This document shows, one piece after another, positions 45,901-53,223 of a DNA stretch of 64,000 nt (within the stretch, counting starts at the first letter, position 1; every line of letters begins with the position of its first letter). The stretch lies in assembly GCF_947632445.1 (NCBI RefSeq), contig NZ_CANRPM010000003.1, positions 28,523 to 92,522 on the forward strand, read 5' to 3'. Position numbers and translations under genes: made by a program. The stretch is from an uncultured Bacteroides sp. GTDB taxonomy: Bacteria; Bacteroidota; Bacteroidia; Bacteroidales; Bacteroidaceae. The notes under the pieces were generated by a model that worked only from the letters and a program-made list of their open reading frames with translations, ran no database searches and was not told the origin of the DNA.

Positions 45901-46070
45901 AAACCCTCTGAATCACAGAGAATATCATCTACAAAACTATGAAGAGCCTTTTCACCTCCTGTTATATAATGATAATTGTATTTATTGAAAAAGCGTTCGT
46001 CTGACTGTGGAAAGGCTGTCAGAACAATGATATATAAGAGAAAGAAAACAATCGGCAATCGTAATTTCAT
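42849..46070 (-). CDS. Hybrid two-component system sensor, N-terminal part (frameshifted)
   Basis: About 1073 residues from ATG 46070 (MKLRLPIVFFLLYIIVLTAF, signal peptide). A periplasmic sensor of two seven-bladed propellers (repeats such as DSEGFIWMATHNGIGRYDGY and DGTLWLGGNGSGLYKV) is followed by a Y_Y_Y domain (RMKGYEREWNETRPGDCVIR), one membrane helix (about 810-830), a coiled coil and the histidine kinase core with ITHEFRTPVTL (His about 888) and VNLVANAIKF. After KGGKRG (42985-42995) the protein leaves the kinase sequence and ends in about 45 unrelated residues. One base is missing in a GGGAAAAGGGG run, so the intact protein (about 1390 residues) is broken here, by mutation or by assembly error. 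Confidence 0.85.
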   Translation of the reverse strand: MKLRLPIVFFLLYIIVLTAFPQSDERFFNKYNYHYITGGEKALHSFVDDILCDSEGFIWMATHNGIGRYDGYQVMSINTQTQPLKLKNDYVHTLCEDNFRRLWIGSEGGLEVIDLNAYAIIDSYSLLNDTLRELADGYIHSLYKDKAGNLWISCGNSLWCVEWDETGKVGNYYCLKEPCSSPVKAVMDVGNRICAGLDNQVYVLEKRPGHLLEKKTLSDDLVPFSEDWRISCMLEDGNFLWIGTNRGLFKYNETTRQMQRYRYSTHRPGMLSQAYITDIKMTGQGHIVVSTLNGINVYHRETDSFSFIRQNRTQGSGTINCNAIDCIYTSGETIWLGTETGGLNLLSPKRLQTGLWCPVQDVSAVGENFPVNAIREDRDGHLWVCVLERGLVRWNLETGACERYVFVPNDPSSLTNNTINGLLIDSDHHLWAYTWGVGINELDLNVKGNRNFRRYTRDEFATLNGDFISSACEDVINEGIWFGSTRGVLFYDKHTKTFERVLFDGIDNEFEMISALYVDKKRRLWIGTSRGLLMLDLFSYAKSHKNVRYTYFKYKLNEPESMTLEKFNSILEDKDGTLWLGGNGSGLYKVSEDERGHFEFTNYTVRNGLPDNTIIGMTQDGQGNLWMMTHEGLCKLDIMTMSFTNYTAGDGLPFTQYSWNGIHYSSKYDQIYVATNMGILIIRPEEITPSHTDRIVKLTSLTVAGNLIYPSSGNYLDRSITQAPLITLHEKESRFSIRVTTGDYACSNRIRFSYRMKGYEREWNETRPGDCVIRYTALPPGDYVLQVCATNEMEQWSEHVTEVKVHIIPYFYKTVWFYLTLLLASGALVWAFYHRKVKRYRQQQAELEQKVEERTQELAVQNKQLEVMAEQVKEATEEKITFFTNITHEFRTPVTLIHGPIEHALKVIEDEDVKAQLQIAERNSGYLLSLVNELMDFRKLDMNKVILDRKTCNFVDFVSELLLPFKVFAQERGIEICLYTHIAHPYVMIDVAYMRKVLVNLVANAIKFTLENGRIDVFVAAIPKGGKRGRNFILMYAIQDLELLKRIWIRSLIVFFSLRLVTDIRPLGKAVQA

Positions 46071-46148
46071 AGTACTTGTAATCAAGTGTGAGTTTTCAGG
46101 TACAAATATAGTGATTCCTTCCAAACATAATATAGTATTTAGCATAAA

Positions 46149-46286
46149 AGACACATCCGGCCGTTCTGCCATTTCTTTATAAGTCATATCCTTAAAACGG
46201 TGGATGGCAAATGCCTTCCGATATGTCTCCGGTAAATGAGATATAGCTTCATTCAATTTCCGACTCAGCCTGTTTATCGTACACAA
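46149..46286 (-). pseudogene. Remnant of an ECF sigma factor (region 4 only)
   Basis: Just upstream of and in frame with the sensor gene, 45 codons read INRLSRKLNEAISHLPETYR, KAFAIHRFKDMTYKEMAERP, DVS. This is the end of region 2-4 linker plus the start of region 4 (helix-turn-helix) of an extracytoplasmic-function sigma factor of the Bacteroides SusCD-linked type. Regions 2 and most of 4 are absent. It looks like the scar of a deletion that fused a promoter to the sigma tail. No SusC, SusD or anti-sigma gene is in the window. Confidence 0.7.
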
Positions 46287-46347
46287 ATCACTTCCCGTAT
46301 GGGGAAATCCATGAGATACGAACCTAGTTTTTTCACCAAACGTCCTG

Positions 46348-46379
46348 CAAAGTTAGGAAAAACAACCGAAATTTCCAAA
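46348..46379 (-). promoter_or_regulatory. Promoter upstream of the sigma remnant and sensor gene
   Basis: Minus strand TTTG (46376-46379), 20 bases, TAACTTTG (46348-46355): a full consensus match. It would give the sensor mRNA a leader of about 270 bases, containing the sigma remnant. Confidence 0.75.
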
Positions 46380-46773
46380 AACAGAAAAACGATGAATAAC
46401 GTCGTGAAACTTCATCTTTCAACCTGCATCCTTTTCTTCCAACGGATTACGATACGGATGAAAGATTGAAAGCAAATCGAGACAATCAATCCCTTATTGC
46501 TATATGCCATTCCTGAAATACCTACGTCCCGAATGTAATTATGGGCTTTAGCCGGCAAAACACCCTACGTTTTCCATCGAAAGAAACGATGTTTTATACT
46601 TAAGAAGGCATCGCTTTCCTGAGCAAAAAAGTATCATAGACAGGTTGCAAAAGGAGTACGATGAAATCTTCCAAGACGGCAATGAGGTAGCGCAAATGTC
46701 TATTCGTTTCGCCGACTAAGGAAGCTACGGAATGTAGCACACATACCGAAACACGACAGATGAAACGGAGTTG
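46380..46773. other. Gene-free stretch between the sensor and the S9 peptidase
   Basis: No intact gene. On the plus strand an open frame without a start (46552-46719) ends FPEQKSIIDRLQKEYDEIF and QDGNEVAQMSIRFAD before TAA. It looks like a protein tail but is only 55 codons and may be chance or a decayed gene. Confidence 0.4.
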
Positions 46774-49029
46774 TTATCTGGTGCGTACCTCATTCCACGA
46801 CGGCGGCGTCACTCCCAGCAGATGACGGACGAAGAAGTCATACCGCTTGTGCTCGCCGAAGTCTTCGCCCATCGTGTGGTGTGCACCGGGGATAACCACC
46901 AGGTCGAAGTCCTTTCCGGCCTTGATGAGAGCATTGGCTACCTGCATGGTTGAGGACGGATCGACATTATCGTCCATTTCGCCTACAACCAGCATCAGGG
47001 GACGTGTCAGCTTGTAGGCGTTGTCCACGTTGGAACAGGCACTGTAAGATTCGTCTACGGGATAGCCCATCCACAGTTCGTTCCACCAGATTTTGTCCAT
47101 CCGGTTGTCGTGACATCCGCAGGCCGAGTAGGCCGCCTTGTAGAATTCGGGGTGGAAGAGGACGGCACCCATGGACTCTTGTCCACCGGCCGAGCAGCCA
47201 AAGATGCCTACGCGGTCGATGTCCATGTAGGGATACTTCTCAGCGGCAGCCTTGATCCAGGCGATGTGGTCGGGCAGGCCGGCATCCTTCAGGTTCTTAT
47301 AACAGACTTCTTCGAACGTTTTAGAGCGGAAGGAAGTGGTCATGCCGTCCACCTGTACCACGATAAAGCCCAGTTCGGACAGCGAGGTCATCCACCAGTT
47401 GTAGGGAGTGAAGGTCTTGGGAACGTATTGGTCACCGGGACCGGAGTAGATATATTCGATAACAGGATATTTCTTGTTCGGATCGAAATTGGTGGGACGG
47501 TAGATGAGTCCCCACATGTCAGTTTTTCCATCGCGCCCTTTGGCCGTAAACACTTCGGGGGCTTTCCATCCGTTCCGTATCAGTGCCGATATGTCGGCCT
47601 GCTCCAATGTCATACGTATGCTGCCGTCGGTCGCATCGCGCAAAACGGCTACAGGTGCTTGATCTACCTTGCTATACACGTCGACTAAGTATCGGTGGTC
47701 GGACGAATACCGGCCTTCGTGCATACCTTCCTCAGGGGTCAGGCAAGTCAAACCGGAACCGTCGAAGCCGATGCGATAATAGTGGATGAGATAGGGATCT
47801 TCGTTCTTGTTCATGCCATTGGCCGAGAAATAGATGAGGCCGTTCTGCTCGTCCACGTACTGCACTTCGCGTACATACCATTCACCGCGTGTGATTTGGT
47901 GGGTCGGTTTTCCGGTCGCGCGGTCGTACATGTAGAGATGATTGTAGTTATCGCGCTCGCTCGACCAGAGAATGCGTTTCCCGTCACTCAGGTAGTGGCG
48001 GTAGATGCGGGGATAATTGACGTACTTCTCTTCCCGCTCCTCGATAAGCGTGCGTACATTTCCATCGGTTGCCGACATTTCCAGCACCCGATAGACTTTA
48101 TGTCCACGTTCATTGTATTCAAAGGTGATGCCTTTGCTATCGGCGTTCCAGACAGGTCCGTACAGGTCGTACTGATGGTTAAACAATTCGGTAGAGGGTA
48201 TCAGGCGGCGTCCGCTCTCCACTTCAAAGATGCAAGGCACTTTGAAACGCAGTTCGTCGCCCGGTTTGGCATATTCCTGCTTATGGAGTTTGGGTTGAAG
48301 TTGGTCAGCGGGTGAGGACTCTACGTAATGGACATGACGTTTCTCGGCAGGGCGAATGCGGCAGGCGGCCAATGATTTCGAGTCGGGTGACCATTGGATG
48401 TAGGACGAATAGTAATTGCCTTTCGTGCCGTCGATGCTCAGTTGCTTTTCTTTTCCGTTCCCTATCTCGCGCATGCAGATATTGTCATTTTTGATGAAAG
48501 CGATATATTTCCCGTCAGGCGAGGCAACAGGCCCATGCCCTTTCTCGTCGTCCACCTCCATCCAGTGCGGCTGTCGTCCGGGCGGCCGCACATCACCTTC
48601 CGCCACGAGTGTGTTCTTCTTGATGGCGTATGCCCAATACTTGCCTGTCGACTCGAAACGCAGGGTGTCTGCCTTCTTGTTCAGACGGCACTGGTTCAGG
48701 GGCAGATTGTAAGCATCCATCTGTTTCCCTGTCCGTTCGGAGAGCTGAGCGGCCAGTTTCTCCTGGTCGAACAAGGTGGAGCGTTTGGCTTGTTTCGCGT
48801 CGACTTTGATATATTCCTTGCCTTTGGCTGTATTTCGGATATACCAGAACACGTCGGTATCTTCCACCCAATGGGGGACAACGTTGCTGTACAGCACGTG
48901 TTTCTGGTCGTATTTTTCACGCAGGCTGTAAGCGCGGTTATAATCTTCTACTGTGCCCTGCGGGTAGATCGGCAGGCTGAACAATCCCATGCAGAGGAAG
49001 AAAAGGGTATTTTTTAATGAGTTAAGCAT
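46774..49029 (-). CDS. S9 family peptidase (dipeptidyl peptidase IV / prolyl oligopeptidase type)
   Basis: A 751-residue serine peptidase from ATG 49029 with a signal peptide ([20 protein letters not shown]). The N-terminal two thirds are an eight-bladed propeller (DPPIV N-region: [49 protein letters not shown]). The C-terminal alpha/beta hydrolase carries the nucleophile in [11 protein letters not shown] (Ser about 613), Asp in [12 protein letters not shown] and His in PGAHHTMGE. It cleaves dipeptides from proline-containing peptides in the periplasm. The frame is open 66 bases further upstream but that lacks a signal. A -7 box TAACTTTG lies at 49093-49100. Confidence 0.93.
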   Translation of the reverse strand: MLNSLKNTLFFLCMGLFSLPIYPQGTVEDYNRAYSLREKYDQKHVLYSNVVPHWVEDTDVFWYIRNTAKGKEYIKVDAKQAKRSTLFDQEKLAAQLSERTGKQMDAYNLPLNQCRLNKKADTLRFESTGKYWAYAIKKNTLVAEGDVRPPGRQPHWMEVDDEKGHGPVASPDGKYIAFIKNDNICMREIGNGKEKQLSIDGTKGNYYSSYIQWSPDSKSLAACRIRPAEKRHVHYVESSPADQLQPKLHKQEYAKPGDELRFKVPCIFEVESGRRLIPSTELFNHQYDLYGPVWNADSKGITFEYNERGHKVYRVLEMSATDGNVRTLIEEREEKYVNYPRIYRHYLSDGKRILWSSERDNYNHLYMYDRATGKPTHQITRGEWYVREVQYVDEQNGLIYFSANGMNKNEDPYLIHYYRIGFDGSGLTCLTPEEGMHEGRYSSDHRYLVDVYSKVDQAPVAVLRDATDGSIRMTLEQADISALIRNGWKAPEVFTAKGRDGKTDMWGLIYRPTNFDPNKKYPVIEYIYSGPGDQYVPKTFTPYNWWMTSLSELGFIVVQVDGMTTSFRSKTFEEVCYKNLKDAGLPDHIAWIKAAAEKYPYMDIDRVGIFGCSAGGQESMGAVLFHPEFYKAAYSACGCHDNRMDKIWWNELWMGYPVDESYSACSNVDNAYKLTRPLMLVVGEMDDNVDPSSTMQVANALIKAGKDFDLVVIPGAHHTMGEDFGEHKRYDFFVRHLLGVTPPSWNEVRTR

Positions 49030-49092
49030 CGTTTTATCTGTCTTTATTCGTTGTTTTTTTATGGACAATACATAGGTAACATATTGCACAGG

Positions 49093-49100
49093 CAAAGTTA
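49093..49100 (-). promoter_or_regulatory. -7 box for the S9 peptidase gene
   Basis: TAACTTTG on the minus strand, 64 bases before the ATG. No TTTG at -33. The remaining stretch to 49401 holds no gene I can support. Confidence 0.45.
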
Positions 49101-49401
49101 AAAAAGGAATGTTGAAATAGATGATGATATGGCAAATAAATTTGTTTTGGAATGAAAAAAGCCTTTATATCTGTCGAACGAAGCCTGAGAAACTGAACGA
49201 CGCTCTTAGCAAGGCATTGCTTAAAAAGATTGTCTCCATTCGATTGGACGGTAACATTTTGCCGTTACCGGTAATGACCGTGTACAACTGCGTCAGGATT
49301 TGCCGGTTGATTCTGCTCTTTCAAATTTATATCTCCTTTTTATAGGAAATACCACCATCCTTTTCTATCTTTACGTCCTCAAATTTTGAAGAATAGACTT
49401 T

Positions 49402-49515
49402 ATGGGAAAAGCGGTTTCGAAGCAGGAGTCTGGACGCATCGTATGGCTGGATATTGCCCGTTTGGCAGCCATGTTTATGGTGGTGTGCTGCCATTGTACG
49501 GATCCTTTTAATTTT
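49402..49515 (+). pseudogene. Acyltransferase 3 family protein, N-terminal fragment
   Basis: From ATG 49402 the frame reads MGKAVSKQESGRIVWLDIAR then LAAMFMVVCCHCTDPFNF. This is the first membrane helix of an OafA/acyltransferase-3 protein, with the usual LDIAR start and the catalytic-type His after the helix (CCHC). At 49516 it runs into the left end of the transposon. The C-terminal part is at 52785-53148; about 200 residues of the middle are missing. A near-consensus TATCTTTA lies at about 49366. Confidence 0.75.
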
Positions 49516-49541
49516 CGGAATTATCTGTTTAAGGCTTGTAT
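49516..49541 (+). repeat. Left terminal inverted repeat of the transposon
   Basis: Begins CGGAATTATCTGTTTAAGG and ends CTTGTAT. The complement of the right end reads CGGAACTATCTACTTTAATC then TTGTAT. 20 of 26 positions agree by eye. Confidence 0.75.
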
Positions 49542-49558
49542 AATTCAAAATTTGTTTG

Positions 49559-49566
49559 TATATTTG
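49559..49566 (+). promoter_or_regulatory. -7 box for the transposase gene
   Basis: TATATTTG with CTTG 20 bases upstream (49535-49538), inside the left terminal repeat. This is close to the consensus. Confidence 0.5.
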
Positions 49567-49594
49567 CATCGTAATCAAATACAAGACAAAGATA

Positions 49595-50512
49595 ATGAAC
49601 TATTTTGAGTTTACAAAAAGGTTTCCCGACGAGGACGCCGCGATTGACTTCATCGTCGATGCAAAGTACAAGGACGGCTACGTCTGCCCCAAGTGCGGAT
49701 GCGTACACGAAAGGATATATCATCAGAACTACGACCGGAGGAAGCTCTACTGCGACAACTGCAAGAGCGAGTTCTCCGCATTGAAAGGCACAATCTTCGA
49801 GAACACGCACCTTGACCTGCGGATGTGGCTCTATGCCATCAACCTCGTGAACGTCTCCCGCAAGGACGTTTCCGCCAAGCAGCTGCAAAGGGAAACGGGC
49901 ATGGGTTCCTACGGATCTGCGTGGCGTATGCTGCACCAGATCCGCAAGGCCATGGAGAACGAGGAATACAAGGAGACGTTTGAAGCAATCGTGGAGATAG
50001 ACGAGACCTACGTTGTCGGAAAGCCGCGCAAGGACAACAGGCATGATGATGACGAGGACAAGCCGAAAAGAGGCCGCGGAACGTCCAAGACGCCAGTAAT
50101 AGGCGTAAAGGAGCGCGACACCGGAAAGGTGCATGCCGTTGTCGCAAACTACAACGACGAGGGCAAGCGGTTGAGCGGGAAGCAACTTTTCTCCGTCCTC
50201 AAGAAGGTGTGCAAGCCGAACACGACGGTGATGACCGACCAATTCTCCGGGTACGACATCCTCGACGGGAAGAACGAGGGCGACTTCGTCAGGCTCAAGA
50301 TAGACCACTCCGTCGCGTATTCCCTCGGAGACGGAATACACACCAATGGCATCGAGAGCTTTTGGGCGGTGCTGAAGCGCGGAGTGTACGGCATCTTCCA
50401 CAACGTCTCGGTCAAGTACATGCAGCGGTACGTGGACGAGTTCTGCTTCCGCCTCAACCACAGGGACGAGGATGAAGCCTTTAATTGTCTCGTGAATCTT
50501 GCAGTGAAATAA
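49595..50512 (+). CDS. IS1595-family (ISXO2-like) transposase
   Basis: A 305-residue DDE transposase. From ATG 49595 it has an N-terminal zinc ribbon (C31PKC34, C53DNC56), a helix-turn-helix region (DVSAKQLQRETGMGSYGSAW), then the catalytic domain: D136 in VEIDETYV, D215 in VMTDQFSGYD and HTNGIESFWAVLKRG (N251, E254), the pattern of the IS1595 group. A 13-residue upstream extension is possible but the chosen start matches the family. It is intact, so the element may still move. The methyltransferase begins 17 bases after its stop. Confidence 0.92.
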   Translation: MNYFEFTKRFPDEDAAIDFIVDAKYKDGYVCPKCGCVHERIYHQNYDRRKLYCDNCKSEFSALKGTIFENTHLDLRMWLYAINLVNVSRKDVSAKQLQRETGMGSYGSAWRMLHQIRKAMENEEYKETFEAIVEIDETYVVGKPRKDNRHDDDEDKPKRGRGTSKTPVIGVKERDTGKVHAVVANYNDEGKRLSGKQLFSVLKKVCKPNTTVMTDQFSGYDILDGKNEGDFVRLKIDHSVAYSLGDGIHTNGIESFWAVLKRGVYGIFHNVSVKYMQRYVDEFCFRLNHRDEDEAFNCLVNLAVK

Positions 50513-50529
50513 CACTCAATCAGTGCGTC

Positions 50530-51570
50530 ATGAAGCCTTTAGAGAATGGGGAAAGATATAAATTCTATCTCGGAGATTGCTTGTCAGTTTTGAAAGAGAT
50601 TGACAATGGATCGGTTAATAGTATCATAACTTCACCTCCTTATTGGGGCATGCGATTGTATGATAATCAAGATGATATACACGAAATTGGTAATGAGGGA
50701 AATTTCAATAGATATGTTGAAATTTTGACGGAAGTGTTCAAAGAAGCGAAACGCGTCTTAAGAAAAGATGGCTCTTTGTGGTTGAATTTAGGCGATAAAT
50801 ATTCTGACAAATGTCTGCTCGGAATGCCATGGAGGGTTGCAATTTCGTTGATTGACGATGGGTGGATTCTCCGTAATGATGTGATATGGCATCAAATGAA
50901 AGGAACTCAAAGTGTTAAAGATAGATTGCGAGATTCTTATGAGCATTTCTTTCACTTTGTGAAGTCGAAAAAATACTATTACGATTCAAATGCGATACTA
51001 ATTAAGCCGTCAAAACTCCCGATTACAAAAGGTGGAGCAACAATATCATCAACCGGCGTGAGCGGGAAAAAATACCGAAAATTGATAGATGAAAGTGCTG
51101 AATTGACCGAACAGGAAAAAGCGAATGCAAGACATGCCCTTGATGAAGTTCTTGCAGAAATACGTTCCGGTTTAGTCAATGATTTCAGAATGACAATCAG
51201 AGGCGTGCAACGAGCTTGGCATAGCGATAATGAAAGAATCAGCGGCAGGGCAAAGGAATTAGCGAATAAGGGCTATTATATCATGAAGATGTATGCAAAA
51301 GGGCATCTTCCAAATGATGTATGGAATATTGTAACGGAAGACACTTGGAGAACCGATAGCCATTGTGCCGTATATCCGGAGGAATTATTGAAAATACCTA
51401 TATTGGCGACATGCCCGACAGGCGGAATTGTTTTGGATCCTTTTTGCGGGACAGGAACAACAGTTTCGGCATCCGTAAAATTAGGACGTAGAGGTGTCGG
51501 GATAGACTTAAGTTCTAAATACATTGATATATCGAAAGAAAGATTAAACAATATAGGAATCTTGTTATGA
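50530..51570 (+). CDS. DNA methyltransferase (beta class, N4-cytosine or N6-adenine)
   Basis: A 346-residue type II modification enzyme. Motif IV comes first (TSPPYWG at 34-40) and the SAM-binding motif I last (DPFCGTGTTVSASV, about 303-316), the beta-class order. The TSPPYW form is common in N4-cytosine enzymes. Between them lies a long target-recognition region (about 165-285) with YIMKMYAKGHLPNDVWNI. It protects the genome against the endonuclease encoded next. The start ATG 50530 follows the transposase stop by 17 bases; an alternative start at 50485 would overlap the transposase. Its stop overlaps the endonuclease start (ATGA). Confidence 0.9.
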   Translation: MKPLENGERYKFYLGDCLSVLKEIDNGSVNSIITSPPYWGMRLYDNQDDIHEIGNEGNFNRYVEILTEVFKEAKRVLRKDGSLWLNLGDKYSDKCLLGMPWRVAISLIDDGWILRNDVIWHQMKGTQSVKDRLRDSYEHFFHFVKSKKYYYDSNAILIKPSKLPITKGGATISSTGVSGKKYRKLIDESAELTEQEKANARHALDEVLAEIRSGLVNDFRMTIRGVQRAWHSDNERISGRAKELANKGYYIMKMYAKGHLPNDVWNIVTEDTWRTDSHCAVYPEELLKIPILATCPTGGIVLDPFCGTGTTVSASVKLGRRGVGIDLSSKYIDISKERLNNIGILL

Positions 51571-52460
51571 AAATAATAGGGAAATACCCAATAGAAGTTT
51601 TTGGGTTTGATTATGAGAATACCACTGAATCTTGTAAATTAGCACGTAAGCAACAATACTGCAAATATATAAAGGGGACTTGTGTTAAACCTCGAAAAAG
51701 TGAGCCACAGAGAAAGGTAGGCATATGTTCGTTAGGCTCAACGGTAAATAAAAGTAAGGAAATACATCCTGTCATAATATGCCCGCAAAGATTCAAAGAA
51801 GAATCTATGTTTGAAACAATTCGCCAAAAGTATTTAACACATTGGAATAATGTAAAATGGATTCAAGAAGTGAATATCGGAGTTGGAGGAAATGTTGATT
51901 ATGTAGCCGTCGAAGTTGATGAATATGATAGAGTTATTGATTTCTTATGCGTTGAGATACAAGCGGCAGGAACTACCGGAACACCATACCCATATGTAAA
52001 CGATTTGATAGAGTATGGGAAATATACCAATACAAATAAGCCATCATACGGAATTAATTGGGCAAATGAATTTACAAAAACGATGATGCAACAGGCTTAC
52101 AAGAAAGGTAAAATAGTAGAAAGTTGGAATAGGAAAATCGTATTTGTAATTCAAGATTTAGCGATAGAATATATGCAGGCGACTTCTGACTGCTCATTAT
52201 TAACTGACTACAATAGAGACTATCCGGTCGATTTTTGTTCGTTTACACTTTTATGGTCTCAAGATGTTGGGCAATGGTATTTGTCGTTTGATAAAATAAG
52301 AAGCACAACAATCGATGGAATCAACCGGATAATAGGCGGGGCAAATGTTAGTGAATATCCAACCGTTCAAGAATTTATATGCAATATCGTGAAAAAAGGT
52401 ATTGCAGATGGCATATTATCAAACAACTCATATACAAGAAGTCTATGCGAAATACTTTGA
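51567..52460 (+). CDS. NotI-family type II restriction endonuclease
   Basis: A 297-residue protein. It matches the NotI family by pattern: an N-terminal metal-binding cysteine set (C23, C32, C39, C54 in ESCKLAR, YCKYIKGTC, VGICSLG), the phrase HPVIICPQRFKEE, and a nuclease core WIQEVNIGVGGNVDYVAVEV with E101 and D111, then CVEIQAAGTTGTPYPYV with E130 and Q132. NotI binds iron through four cysteines and uses a PD-(D/E)xK-type fold; the ExQ here is a variant of ExK. If it shares the NotI-type specificity, the site would be rare and GC-rich, but that cannot be read from sequence. It is co-translated with the methyltransferase. Confidence 0.82.
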   Translation: MKIIGKYPIEVFGFDYENTTESCKLARKQQYCKYIKGTCVKPRKSEPQRKVGICSLGSTVNKSKEIHPVIICPQRFKEESMFETIRQKYLTHWNNVKWIQEVNIGVGGNVDYVAVEVDEYDRVIDFLCVEIQAAGTTGTPYPYVNDLIEYGKYTNTNKPSYGINWANEFTKTMMQQAYKKGKIVESWNRKIVFVIQDLAIEYMQATSDCSLLTDYNRDYPVDFCSFTLLWSQDVGQWYLSFDKIRSTTIDGINRIIGGANVSEYPTVQEFICNIVKKGIADGILSNNSYTRSLCEIL

Positions 52461-52586
52461 CATAATAAAAAGGCATACGGAAAACTGACGAGGTTTTTAT
52501 TTTCTCTTTGTCATAGCACGCAAGCGGTAATGCGCACGGCCGCTTTGCGACCGAATTACGAACTGTAAATTTTTAATTCATTTGTT

Positions 52587-52694
52587 ATGGCAAAGATTCG
52601 TATTAAAATCCGAGTCAGAGGCAATCACGTCCGCTGGACGGTCATCGCACCGCCTAAACGGATTACAGGCGGTAAATATATTCCCACCAAGTGA
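52587..52694 (+). CDS. 35-residue basic peptide inside the transposon
   Basis: ATG 52587 opens a 35-codon frame: MAKIRIKIRVRGNHVRWTVI then APPKRITGGKYIPTK. It is very basic, starts with alternating hydrophobic and charged residues (a beta-strand pattern), and is followed 7 bases later by a strong terminator. An imperfect hairpin (CGCAAGCGG with CCGCTTTGCG, about 52518-52548) lies upstream. It might be a regulator of the restriction operon, or a free-standing small protein picked up by the element. I do not know the family. Confidence 0.5.
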   Translation: MAKIRIKIRVRGNHVRWTVIAPPKRITGGKYIPTK

Positions 52695-52701
52695 TTGCCT
52701 G

Positions 52702-52740
52702 GAGGGGCGGAGTATCAAGGGTACTCTGCCCCTCTTTTCC
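52702..52740 (+). terminator. Terminator at the right end of the transposon
   Basis: GAGGGGCGGAGTA (52702-52714) pairs with TACTCTGCCCCTC (52722-52734), 13 bp with one G.U pair, 7-base loop, followed by TTTTCC. Confidence 0.85.
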
Positions 52741-52758
52741 CGTATGCCAGCCCTATTC

Positions 52759-52784
52759 ATACAAGATTAAAGTAGATAGTTCCG
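52759..52784 (-). repeat. Right terminal inverted repeat of the transposon
   Basis: Reads ATACAAGATTAAAGTAGATA then GTTCCG on the plus strand, complementary to the left end with about six differences. The flanking acyltransferase frame resumes immediately after it. Confidence 0.75.
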
Positions 52785-53148
52785 TTTAGGTTTTCGTCAC
52801 ATGACGGCCCTGCCGGATTATACGGACGAGATGCTGGAACTGTTCTTCACCTATTGTTCGCTGAATGTAGTCTTGATGACGGTTCCCGTATTCATGTGTT
52901 GTAAGAAGATAGAAGTACGCTCGGAGCATCTTCGGCGGATGCTGGCCAATTTGACGCTTTGCGGTTTTGGAGTCTATATGATCCACTATCTTTTCACCGG
53001 CCCTTCTGTTGCATTGATGCGTCTGTTGGATATTCCCATCTGCATTCAAATACCTTGTGCTTCGGTCGTGGCATTTGGTGTGTCGTGGTTGTTGGTGGCG
53101 TCAGCCTATCGGGTATTCGGTCGCAAGACGCGGTGGGTGCTGGGTTAA
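52785..53148 (+). pseudogene. Acyltransferase 3 family protein, C-terminal fragment
   Basis: About 120 residues in frame from 52786 (LGFRHMTALPDYTDEMLELF) with three membrane helices: LNVVLMTVPVFMCC, LTLCGFGVYMIHYLFTGPSV (the FGxYxIH motif of acyltransferase-3 proteins) and VAFGVSWLLVASAYRVF. It ends normally with RKTRWVLG. It is the end of the gene whose start is at 49402; the part between is absent, so the gene is dead. Confidence 0.75.
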
Positions 53149-53223
53149 GTCTTTCAGCTTTTTCTTCCACTGCTCGTGCTTCTTGAATAGTGTTTATTCG
53201 GACTATGATGGCGAAAAGCGGTT

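Larger units (their letters stand above)
49516..52784 (+). mobile_element. IS1595-type transposon carrying a NotI-like restriction-modification system
   Basis: A 3269-bp element bounded by imperfect 26-bp inverted repeats (49516-49541 and 52759-52784). It contains in order a transposase, a DNA methyltransferase, a restriction endonuclease, a 35-codon gene and a terminator, all rightward. The passenger genes are far more AT-rich than the transposase and the flanking chromosome, so they came from another source. The eight bases outside the two ends are TTAATTTT and TTTAGGTT, which are not identical, in line with a deletion next to the element after insertion. Confidence 0.82.

Noticed and set aside
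49121..49345. 74-codon plus-strand frame before the acyltransferase fragment
   Set aside because: No motif, poor start context, no conservation that I can recognise; likely chance in an AT-rich gap.
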